Shown here in pieces: positions 1 through 6,283 of a stretch of DNA of 7,493 nucleotides. Source of the DNA: JALHRI01 sp044351685 (GTDB lineage: Bacteria; Pseudomonadota; Alphaproteobacteria; Rickettsiales; UBA3002); the NCBI GenBank assembly GCA_044351685.1, contig JBILFK010000073.1, forward strand, positions 1 through 7,493, read 5' to 3'. Below the pieces are notes generated by a model. It saw only the letters and a list, made by a program, of their open reading frames with translations. It ran no database searches and was not told the origin of the DNA. Positions within the stretch are counted from its first letter, which is position 1. The number at the start of each line of letters is the position of its first letter. Position numbers and translations under genes: made by a program.

Positions 1-1710
1 TGTATCAATAGCAATGCCTTCGCGCTCCATCGCCACCACAACGGGAATCAGTGGGCGATCAATCGTTTCATACACGCGCACCACCTGTTGGTGTAACATT
101 TCAGGCTTCAGGGTTTCATAGAGCCGTAGGGTAAAATCGGCATCTTCGGCGGCATAAAACGTGGCATCCGCAATCGGCACTTCAGAAAACAGTTTCTGGG
201 TTTTGCCGCTGCCCACCAGTTCCTTAAACGATTTCATACCGTAGCCAAAATGCTGCATCGCCAATTCATCGAGCCCCTGCCCGTGCAGGCCTGCCGAGGT
301 AACATACGACATCAGCATGGTATCGGCTACCGGTGAAAGCGTGATGCCAACATTCGCCAGCACGCCCAAATCGTATTTAATATTATGGCCAATTTTCAGT
401 ACGCCTGTGTGCGTAAGCAGCGGCGCGAGGCCAGCACGCACTTGCGCTGATGTCAGCTGCCCTTCGGCCAGTTTTTTTACCTTCTGCGTGCCGCCTGTAT
501 CAAATAACGACGATTGAGCGGTTGCGATATTCGTTTCCGTTTCCAGCACATGCCCGATGGGAATATAGGCGGCTTTGCCGGGAGCCAGCGCAAGCGATAC
601 CCCCACCAGTTCCGCCTGCATAATATGCAGCGAGGTGGTTTCGGTATCTATCGCCACATATCCCTGTGCAATCGCCTCGCGCACCCATTGCGCCAGCGTT
701 TCGCTATCGCGGATGGTAATATAATTTTGCGCCCCAAGCGCCGGCGTACCATTCGCAGCATTCGCCGCAAGGGCAGGCTTACTTATAGGTTGTGGCGCGG
801 CATCTTGCCCCATTTTTTTGAGCAGCGAGGTAAAATTCTGCTCGCGCAAAAATCTCAGTACATTCTGGTTATCGAGCGGCACGGGGTTTAACTCATCGAG
901 CGAAACAGGCAGCGCAACATCGCGCTTTAACTGCACAAGCGTGTAAGATAACCGCGCGTTTTGCGCGTGCTGCTCCAGCGATTCGCGGCGCTTGGGCTGC
1001 TTAATCTCGCTTAGATGGTTCAATAAATTCTCCAGCGTACCATACTGCAAAATCAGTTCGGCAGCGGTTTTGGGGCCAATGCCCGGAACACCCGGCACAT
1101 TATCCACTGAATCGCCAATTAGCGCCTGCACCTCGATGACCTTTTCCGGTGGCACACCAAATTTTTCGATCACTTGCGCTTCACCAATCGCTTTATTCTT
1201 CATTGGGTCGAGCATGGCCACGCCGGGGCGAATCAGCTGCATTAAATCTTTATCGGACGAGATAATCAATACCTCGACACCCTGCGCATGCGCGGCGTCG
1301 GCGTAGCTGGCAATCACATCATCCGCTTCCACACCTTCCAGCTCAATCGCGGGGATGCCTAGCGCTTCGGTTGCTTTACGTACCAGCGCAAATTGCGGCA
1401 CCAAATCTTCCGGTGCGGGCGGGCGGTTGGCTTTATATTCCGGGTAAATATCTTGCCGGAAGCTGATGCGCGACGCATCGAAAATCACTGCCAGATGGTC
1501 GCGCGCATATTGCTCGCGCAACCGAAACATCATGGTGGTAAAGCCATATACGGCACCCACCGCCGTACCATCGGGCCGGGTAAGTGGCGGCAACGCATGG
1601 TAGGCACGAAAAATATAGCCCGAACCATCCACCAGAATAAGGCGTGGGGTGTGGGCGGTTGCATTTGCGGCGGGTTGAACTGTCATGGGGTGAACATAAA
1701 GTGTTTTCAT
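1..1710 (-). CDS. polA: DNA polymerase I, N-terminal 570 residues (partial; C-terminus beyond left edge)
   Basis: This gene encodes DNA polymerase I, which removes RNA primers and fills gaps during replication and repair. The visible part holds two nuclease domains. The 5'-3' exonuclease is at about residues 24-300: VDGSGYIFRAYHA near 27-39, FDAS 77-80, EADD 128-131, SSDKD 151-155, and the helix-hairpin-helix GDSVDNVPGVPGIGPK 199-214. After a short Ala/Pro linker (about 303-325) comes the 3'-5' proofreading exonuclease. All three of its motifs are intact: DTET 355-358, GHNIKYD 441-447 and YAAEDAD 519-525. The polymerase domain only begins (PLIPVVVAMEREG, 553-565) before the frame leaves the window still open. 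An insertion between Exo I and Exo II (about 390-430) recalls alphaproteobacterial PolA. The start at 1710 is the first ATG after an in-frame stop at 1711-1713. The ATG at 1686 is an alternative, as neither has a clear Shine-Dalgarno sequence. I see no convincing promoter in the 52-bp gap upstream. Confidence 0.97.
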   Translation of the reverse strand, partial: MKTLYVHPMTVQPAANATAHTPRLILVDGSGYIFRAYHALPPLTRPDGTAVGAVYGFTTMMFRLREQYARDHLAVIFDASRISFRQDIYPEYKANRPPAPEDLVPQFALVRKATEALGIPAIELEGVEADDVIASYADAAHAQGVEVLIISSDKDLMQLIRPGVAMLDPMKNKAIGEAQVIEKFGVPPEKVIEVQALIGDSVDNVPGVPGIGPKTAAELILQYGTLENLLNHLSEIKQPKRRESLEQHAQNARLSYTLVQLKRDVALPVSLDELNPVPLDNQNVLRFLREQNFTSLLKKMGQDAAPQPISKPALAANAANGTPALGAQNYITIRDSETLAQWVREAIAQGYVAIDTETTSLHIMQAELVGVSLALAPGKAAYIPIGHVLETETNIATAQSSLFDTGGTQKVKKLAEGQLTSAQVRAGLAPLLTHTGVLKIGHNIKYDLGVLANVGITLSPVADTMLMSYVTSAGLHGQGLDELAMQHFGYGMKSFKELVGSGKTQKLFSEVPIADATFYAAEDADFTLRLYETLKPEMLHQQVVRVYETIDRPLIPVVVAMEREGIAIDT

Positions 1711-1762
1711 TTAAGCGCAAGGTTGCATACAACGTCACCCAATCACTTACAAAGGAAGCGTT

Positions 1763-2407
1763 ATGCAACTCACTGGCCCCACCTTCGCGCCCGCTAGCGG
1801 TACAGTTAAAAAACTCGTCGTATTTTTGCATGGGGTTGGTGCAAATGGCGATGATTTAATTGGTTTGGCGCGCGTGTTCGCCCCGGTGTTCCCCGATACA
1901 TTATTTGTATCCCCCAATGCGCCGCATGCCTATGATATGGCGCCGTTTGGCTATCAGTGGTTTTCGCTGCGCGAGCGTTCGCCTGAAATTATGTTGAACG
2001 GCGTGAAAGATGCAGCCACCCACCTGAATCCGTATCTGGATGGATTACTGAAACAGCATAAGCTTCACGATAACGACATGGCGCTCATAGGTTTTTCGCA
2101 AGGCACGATGGTGGCGCTTTATACGGCACTGCGTCGTAATGCTGCCTGTGCGGCTGTCGTTGGCTATTCCGGCGCGCTCATTGGTGCCGATGTGCCCACC
2201 GATCCGTTTACTGCTAAGCCACCCATTTGCCTGATTCACGGCGAAGACGATATGGTCGTGCCTTTTACCGCCATGGAACATGCGGTGCGTATTTTGAAAC
2301 GCGCCGACATTGCGCACGAATCTCACCCGCGGCCGCATCTGGGGCATGGTATTGATGAAGAAGGCTTAGAAATTGCCGCGCATTTCCTGACGCATGCGTT
2401 TGACTAA
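1763..2407 (+). CDS. alpha/beta hydrolase, carboxylesterase/phospholipase family (serine esterase)
   Basis: This is a 214-residue single-domain serine esterase of the phospholipase/carboxylesterase (acyl-protein thioesterase-like) family, probably cytoplasmic because no signal peptide is visible. The length is usual for the family. The oxyanion-hole strand LHGVGANGDD lies at 22-31. The nucleophile elbow GFSQG at 110-114 gives Ser112. HGEDDMVVP at 159-167 gives the likely acid Asp163, and LGHGID at 193-198 gives His195, so the triad is complete. The conserved PNAP and W-F-S-L segments (51-54, 66-69) also fit. The natural substrate cannot be read from the sequence; short-chain or lysophospholipid esters are typical of the family. 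A good ribosome-binding site, AAAGGAAG at 1751-1758, sits 4 nt before the ATG and fixes the start. The gene is divergent from polA, and its last 42 bp overlap the end of pyrD on the opposite strand. No terminator is visible after it. Confidence 0.9.
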   Translation: MQLTGPTFAPASGTVKKLVVFLHGVGANGDDLIGLARVFAPVFPDTLFVSPNAPHAYDMAPFGYQWFSLRERSPEIMLNGVKDAATHLNPYLDGLLKQHKLHDNDMALIGFSQGTMVALYTALRRNAACAAVVGYSGALIGADVPTDPFTAKPPICLIHGEDDMVVPFTAMEHAVRILKRADIAHESHPRPHLGHGIDEEGLEIAAHFLTHAFD

Positions 2408-3373
2408 TCCTGCCCCCTGATAAATCAGCGCACTGTAAAGCTGCACCAGCGATGCACCCGCATCGAGCTTGGCCATCACATCATGATAGCTGGCAATACC
2501 GCCTACCCCAATAAGTGGAATTTTTCCCTGTGTGCGCACATAGGTTTTTACCAACGCCTCGGTCGATAGCCGCATCAGCGGTTTGCCACTTAAGCCGCCC
2601 GCTTCATTGCCGTGCAATGCATGCGCCACGCCATCGCGCGATAGGGTGGTATTGCTTACAATCAGGCCATCAAGCGCAGTATCCAGTGCCACTTCGGCAA
2701 TCGCATCGAGCGCGGCATCGTCATTATCGGGCGCAATTTTTACAAAAATGGGTTTGCGCGCCAACCCTCGCCCCACTTCAACATCGCGGGCGGCGTGCAG
2801 TGCCTTCACCAGCGCACGCAAACTATCGGCTGCCTGCAAATTGCGTAAGCCCGGCGTGTTGGGTGATGAAATATTTACCGTAATATAATCCACCCACGGA
2901 TACAGCGCATAAAAGCCCGTAACATAATCGGCGACGGCATCTTCGGAATCTTTGTTTTTGCCAATATTTCCGCCGACAATACCATCATTGGCCTTACGTT
3001 TTTTAAGGCGTGCAACGGCAGCATCGACGCCTGCATTGTTAAACCCCAACCGATTGATTACCGCCTCTTCCGCCACTAAGCGAAATACACGTGGCATCGG
3101 ATTACCAAGCTGCGGCTTTGGGGTTACCGTGCCAACTTCCACAAACCCAAACCCTGCACGCAGCGCGCCTTTATAACACTCGGCATTTTTATCGAAACCT
3201 GCTGCAAGCCCAATGCGGTTGGGGAAATGCAGCCCGGCAATCGTGACGCCTTCATTGGCATCGCTGGGCATCGCGGGTAACAATGCGCGAAGCTGTAGTG
3301 CGTGTATCGCCAAACGATGCGCTGCCTCGGGCGGCAACGCAAATAGCAGTGGACGAAGGAAAGAATAGCGCAT
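2366..3373 (-). CDS. pyrD: dihydroorotate dehydrogenase (quinone), class 2
   Basis: This enzyme oxidises dihydroorotate to orotate, the fourth step of de novo UMP synthesis, using FMN and passing electrons to membrane quinones. Numbering is from the ATG at 3373 (335 residues, normal for class 2). An N-terminal amphipathic segment (FLRPLLFALPPEAAHRLA, from residue 4) is the membrane-associating extension that marks class 2. GLAAGFDKNAE at 55-65 is the first family signature. NISSPNTPGLRN at 167-178 holds the expected catalytic base Ser170. GLSGKPL (260-266) and IGVGGI (288-293) form the FMN phosphate-binding end of the barrel. An ATG at 3379 would add two residues. The 3373 start is preferred because a TAAGG motif at 3381-3385 is then well spaced, and because the Met-x-Tyr-x-Phe beginning resembles E. 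coli PyrD. It lies 9 bp after the M23 gene, so it is probably cotranscribed with it. Its 3' end overlaps the convergent esterase gene. Confidence 0.96.
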   Translation of the reverse strand: MRYSFLRPLLFALPPEAAHRLAIHALQLRALLPAMPSDANEGVTIAGLHFPNRIGLAAGFDKNAECYKGALRAGFGFVEVGTVTPKPQLGNPMPRVFRLVAEEAVINRLGFNNAGVDAAVARLKKRKANDGIVGGNIGKNKDSEDAVADYVTGFYALYPWVDYITVNISSPNTPGLRNLQAADSLRALVKALHAARDVEVGRGLARKPIFVKIAPDNDDAALDAIAEVALDTALDGLIVSNTTLSRDGVAHALHGNEAGGLSGKPLMRLSTEALVKTYVRTQGKIPLIGVGGIASYHDVMAKLDAGASLVQLYSALIYQGAGLVKRMRQEMRGNF

Positions 3374-3380
3374 CGGCATG

Positions 3381-3385
3381 CCTTA
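3381..3385 (-). promoter_or_regulatory. ribosome-binding site of pyrD, embedded in the stop codon of the M23 gene
   Basis: On the minus strand the sequence reads CTAAGGCATGCCGATG. The TAAGG core includes the TAA stop of the upstream peptidase gene. It lies 7 nt before the ATG at 3373 but only 1 nt before the ATG at 3379, which favours the inner start. The arrangement suggests that pyrD translation is coupled to that of the peptidase. This is inferred from spacing only. Confidence 0.5.
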
Positions 3386-4315
3386 GCGGCGAATTTGCGC
3401 CTGTGCAAGTCTTACAGAACTTGGAAGATTTACAAGCACTTGCATAGGGTTCAGGCGCTGGCCATTCATTTTAATGCGGTAATCGAGATGCGAACCTGTT
3501 GATCGCCCGGTGGAGCCCACCCGGCCAATCTGCTGGCCTTGACGCACTTGTTGACCCGGACGAACCTGTTGCGCGCTTAAGTGCCCATACATGCTTTCCG
3601 AACCATCGCGGTTGCGGATGGTAATGGAATTTCCCATGCCGCCACTTCTGCCAACGCCGGTAATCACGCCATCCGCCGTTGCCAATACCGGTGTGCCCGT
3701 GGCTGCGGCGATATCAATACCGCCATGAAATTTTGGCCGACCGGTAAAGGGATCCTTGCGCATACCGAACCCGGAAGAAACATACTGCTTAGCGTTGCTA
3801 GGCACTGGCCACGCATGGCCGCGCACTGGTGCGCTGCGCATGGTGCGCCCAAAAACCGGGCCCGCGCCCAAATCATCGGCGCCACCAAACAGATCAAGCA
3901 CAGGGTCATTCGATTTTGTGGCCACGTTAGAAGCGGAAGCCGCCTCTGGCAATGCGGCAGTAGGCCGTGTCACAGGGGTAAGCGCCGAAGGCCTGCGAAC
4001 ATTTACGACCAGCATATCACGATCAAGGCGCATAAAGCCGCCCTGGCGCATGCCGTCGCGATCATTGCTCAAGCCGCTGCGCGCCGATGCGGCAGGATTT
4101 ACCACACGTGCCGCAGCCGCAGGGTTTCGGGCCTGATCGAGCGAAATAAAGCTGCGCACTGCGCCATTGGCGCTGGCAAGCTGAATGCGCCCATCGGCAG
4201 CCGAGGCCATTTTGGGAAGCAATCCCACCAGTATTGCCGTAGAAAATAATGCTGAACGCCAGCCTAAGCCGCGCACGAAGGAGGAAAACAAGGCGTGGCG
4301 TGGCAACAAAAACAT
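3383..4315 (-). CDS. exported M23-family (LytM-type) metallopeptidase, probable murein endopeptidase
   Basis: This is a 310-residue exported protein with a C-terminal M23 domain, a family that cuts peptide cross-links of peptidoglycan in the periplasm or outside the cell. Residues 1-40 look like a signal peptide: basic residues R15 and R20, a hydrophobic stretch 21-34, and an ASA cleavage site at 37-39. Residues 41-160 are Ala/Arg-rich, with no domain I recognise. The M23 domain spans about 165-292. FHGGIDI (196-202) supplies zinc ligands His197 and Asp201, YGHLS (243-247) supplies His245, and GSTGRSTGSHLDYRI (267-281) supplies His276. The usual third zinc ligand, the second His of HxH, is Asp278 here. 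The protein is therefore either an active variant using Asp or a non-catalytic LytM-type regulator. A GGGGG run directly abuts the ATG, so ribosome-binding spacing is tight and the start is less certain. A sigma-54 promoter lies upstream and pyrD follows at 9 bp. Confidence 0.9.
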   Translation of the reverse strand: MFLLPRHALFSSFVRGLGWRSALFSTAILVGLLPKMASAADGRIQLASANGAVRSFISLDQARNPAAAARVVNPAASARSGLSNDRDGMRQGGFMRLDRDMLVVNVRRPSALTPVTRPTAALPEAASASNVATKSNDPVLDLFGGADDLGAGPVFGRTMRSAPVRGHAWPVPSNAKQYVSSGFGMRKDPFTGRPKFHGGIDIAAATGTPVLATADGVITGVGRSGGMGNSITIRNRDGSESMYGHLSAQQVRPGQQVRQGQQIGRVGSTGRSTGSHLDYRIKMNGQRLNPMQVLVNLPSSVRLAQAQIRR

Positions 4316-4369
4316 CCCCCTACTGATGGCGTATCTCGTGAATTTTTAATCTATTTACGCACCTGTTTT

Positions 4370-4385
4370 AGCAAGTGTCGTGCCA
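4370..4385 (-). promoter_or_regulatory. sigma-54 (RpoN) -24/-12 promoter for the M23 peptidase-pyrD operon
   Basis: Read on the minus strand, 4385 to 4370 gives TGGCACGACACTTGCT. This matches the sigma-54 consensus TGGCACG-N4-TTGC(A/T) at every specified base, including GG and GC separated by exactly 10 nt. It is intergenic and correctly oriented. Transcription would start near 4359, giving a leader of about 44 nt before the M23 ATG at 4315. Sigma-54 promoters need an ATP-driven enhancer-binding activator, so expression would be conditional. The match is seen directly; promoter activity is inferred. Confidence 0.8.
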
Positions 4386-4410
4386 ATCTGATGTGTCAGC
4401 CGTACCACAC

Positions 4411-4439
4411 GCCGAGGGCCTAGTCACGGCAACTCGGGC
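4411..4439. repeat. imperfect inverted repeat / potential hairpin in the divergent intergenic region
   Basis: GCCGAG at 4411-4416 can pair with CTCGGGC at 4433-4439 (one bulged base). Inside it, GCC at 4418-4420 can pair with GGC at 4428-4430. It abuts the stronger inverted repeat at 4440-4459. It could be a protein-binding site for control of the sigma-54 promoter, or part of a structured plus-strand RNA. It could also be chance in a GC-rich stretch. Confidence 0.35.
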
Positions 4440-4466
4440 AAACCGCGTGATTGCGGTTTACTTTTT
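4440..4466 (+). terminator. inverted repeat followed by T-run: possible intrinsic terminator or activator-binding site
   Basis: AAACCGC (4440-4446) and GCGGTTT (4453-4459) form a perfect 7-bp stem with a 6-nt loop. AC and then TTTTT (4462-4466) follow on the plus strand, so it resembles a Rho-independent terminator. No plus-strand gene lies just upstream for it to serve. Its centre is about 90 bp upstream of the predicted sigma-54 start site, a typical position for a dimeric enhancer-binding protein. Both readings are inferences from the same palindrome. Confidence 0.4.
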
Positions 4467-4476
4467 ATCGGCAGTA

Positions 4477-4505
4477 TTGTTTTTTGGTTTCAATAACAAA
4501 ATAAT
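4477..4505 (+). promoter_or_regulatory. possible sigma-70-type promoter for the TPR-pilT-pilU operon
   Basis: TTGTTT (4477-4482) and AATAAT (4500-4505) are separated by 17 nt. The -10 box differs from TATAAT at one base, but the -35 box matches only its TTG. Transcription would start near 4512, about 30 nt before the ATG at 4541. The region is AT-rich, so such matches are easily found by chance. Confidence 0.3.
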
Positions 4506-4540
4506 GCTCGGCGCTGTTACGACTTAAGGATGGTTCTCCC

Positions 4541-6244
4541 ATGGTTTTTACGCGCACGCTTCTTCCGCGCAGCACCAATCTATCTAAACGCCACTCTCTG
4601 TTGCGTGTGCTTGTTTGCACGTCGGCGCTGCTAACGTCATCATTCGTTACGCTTCCTGCCTATGCAAGCGCCTACGATGCGCCACCAGCAGGCGCAGAGG
4701 TAACCCCTCTTTATCCGCAGCGCCATAGTAAAGTAGTTGCGCGTGAAGAGGCGCTTATTCGCAAAAAAACGATGGAGCTGGAAGCGCTGCGCGCTGCGGT
4801 TGCCGCTGAAAAACGCCGCCTCGCTGAAATTCAAAGAGAAGCCGAGAATCGTCAAGAAGAAATAACTGATGCGCAAGGCGAGAGCGCAAAGCGTGAAATT
4901 GCATCACCTTTTGAAGTAGGCACTTCTGGCTACGCCGAAAAGCCTGCACCCAAAAAACCAGCAACTCTTGTTGTTGCCTCAGCGGGGAATATAGCAACCG
5001 ATGCCCCTCTGGTGATTGCCGCAGCTTCGGCTGCCGATGCAACGCCTGCATCGCCGCAACCCATAGGCCAGCTGCCTGCTGGTGGCGTAGCACCCGTTCC
5101 AAGTGCGGTCGTTGCTACCCCGACTATTAATCCTACTCCGGTTGCAGCACCTGTTTCTTCTCATGCTACGGCGGTGGCCCCGATTTCTTCCAATTCCGCT
5201 ATTGCGCCAATTCCGCCGATGGTGGCAGAGCCATTAGCGATTATTGCGGCCCCCGCATCTGTAACGCATTCCACTGCATCCGTGGCGCAATCGGTGCCGC
5301 ATGTTCCGGGCAAAGATATTATTGAACCCGGTGTATTCGTGGAACCAACGCCTGTGACCGCAAGAGCCCCCAATACTCTGCCCGGCAGCATTTCTGTGCC
5401 TGATAGCCCGGCGATTGCGGGCACGCCCACCGTGTTTGGTCAGGCACCCGGGGCAACATCGCTTGGCACAGACACTCGCTCGCTATTGGCGCGACTGCCC
5501 ACGAATATTGGTGCAGGCGCACCGCCCACATCTGGCAAAGTGAACATCAAGCGTATCAGCCCAGATATTGCCGAAGTGGTTGGTGTCGATAAGCAGGGCG
5601 AAAATTTCAGTGCGGCGGGCATTAGCATTAATGTGCGGGGTGGCGTGTATGATGCCAACCGCGACTTAAGCCGTGCTTACGATGCTTTGGTTGCCAACGA
5701 TGCAAGCTCTGCCATTGGCATTTACAGCGATATTCTGGCGAGTGACCCCAAAAATCAGGATGCGCTATTTGGCTTAGCCGCAACCTATCACCGCGCTGGT
5801 GCGATTGATCGTGCAAAACCACTTTATATTCGCCTGCTCGAATTAAACCCCGAGCACCGTGAAGGCCTAAACAACTTCCTTGCGCTCGTCAGTGCGCAAG
5901 CACCTGAAGATGCGTTAGTAGAACTTGAAAAGCTAGGCGCACGCAACCCCGGATTCAGCCCCATTCATGCGCAGATTGCGCTTTTATATCAGCGTTTGGG
6001 GGCCTTTGACCGCGCACGCGAAAAAATGCTGTATGCGATTGAGCTTTCACCAGAAAATCTGGTGTACCAATATAACTTAGCCGTGATGCTCGATAAAGAA
6101 GGCCAGGCTGCCGATGCAATGGCGCTTTACCAAAAACTGATTGCAGCCAATGGCCGTGGTTCGCCGCTGCCTGCACCGGTTGAGCATATTCAAAAACGCT
6201 TGAACTTCCTCACCGCACAATCGGTTGCAGGTTCGCCAAGTTAA
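4541..6244 (+). CDS. exported coiled-coil / TPR protein, probable type IV pilus-associated factor
   Basis: This is a 567-residue protein of unrecognised specific name. Residues 1-44 look like a signal peptide: basic N-terminus, hydrophobic 21-37, and AYASA at 40-44 with cleavage likely after Ala44. A charged helical, probably coiled-coil segment spans about 66-120 (Glu, Lys, Arg and Ala rich). Residues 131-335 are a low-complexity Ala/Pro/Val/Thr/Ser linker. A short ordered stretch (334-370, ISPDIAEVVGV) precedes C-terminal TPR-like helical pairs at about 373-405, 406-439, 473-506 and 507-540, with a degenerate one between 440 and 472. Motifs such as DPKNQDALFGLAATY and YQYNLAVMLDKEGQ resemble the TPR protein found in MSHA and other type IV pilus operons. 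It lies 39 bp upstream of pilT. From this I infer a periplasmic scaffold for pilus assembly or retraction. TAAGGA at 4525-4530, 10 nt before the ATG, supports the start. Confidence 0.85.
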   Translation: MVFTRTLLPRSTNLSKRHSLLRVLVCTSALLTSSFVTLPAYASAYDAPPAGAEVTPLYPQRHSKVVAREEALIRKKTMELEALRAAVAAEKRRLAEIQREAENRQEEITDAQGESAKREIASPFEVGTSGYAEKPAPKKPATLVVASAGNIATDAPLVIAAASAADATPASPQPIGQLPAGGVAPVPSAVVATPTINPTPVAAPVSSHATAVAPISSNSAIAPIPPMVAEPLAIIAAPASVTHSTASVAQSVPHVPGKDIIEPGVFVEPTPVTARAPNTLPGSISVPDSPAIAGTPTVFGQAPGATSLGTDTRSLLARLPTNIGAGAPPTSGKVNIKRISPDIAEVVGVDKQGENFSAAGISINVRGGVYDANRDLSRAYDALVANDASSAIGIYSDILASDPKNQDALFGLAATYHRAGAIDRAKPLYIRLLELNPEHREGLNNFLALVSAQAPEDALVELEKLGARNPGFSPIHAQIALLYQRLGAFDRAREKMLYAIELSPENLVYQYNLAVMLDKEGQAADAMALYQKLIAANGRGSPLPAPVEHIQKRLNFLTAQSVAGSPS

Positions 6245-6283
6245 GGTATCATGATTCACGGCTAGCAACATGTAAGGTGCGCA

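Noticed and set aside
1393..1859. Overlapping open frames on both strands around the polA start and the esterase start
   Set aside because: They lie within the PolA 5'-nuclease domain or the esterase N-terminus in other frames, with composition unlike real proteins. The minus-strand frame at 1433-1831 crosses both genes and the gap between them.
3581..4249. Long open frame of 222 codons on the plus strand, opposite the M23 gene
   Set aside because: It is antisense to a clear signal peptide plus M23 gene, its product is Arg/His/Cys-rich without domain motifs, and it has no ribosome-binding site. It is a shadow of the codon bias of the real gene.
4391..4423. Ten-codon frame (MCQPYHTPRA) before the hairpins, suggesting a leader peptide with attenuator
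   Set aside because: There is no Shine-Dalgarno sequence before its ATG, no run of regulatory codons and no biosynthetic gene downstream for attenuation to serve.
4396..4466. Known structured RNA (tRNA, 6S, SRP RNA, riboswitch) in the central intergenic region
   Set aside because: I checked for conserved cores such as a tRNA T-loop, the SRP GGAA loop and TPP or cobalamin boxes and found none. Only generic hairpins are present.
4607..4618. Possible lipoprotein signal in the TPR protein (Cys26 in the hydrophobic stretch)
   Set aside because: The residue before Cys is Val, not Gly/Ala/Ser, so the lipobox fails. A normal AxA signal peptidase I site follows at residues 42-44.
5464..5480. Second sigma-54-like match (TGGCACAGACACTCGC) on the plus strand
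   Set aside because: The GG to GC spacing is 11 rather than 10, the -12 part lacks TTGC, and it lies inside the linker-coding region of the TPR gene.
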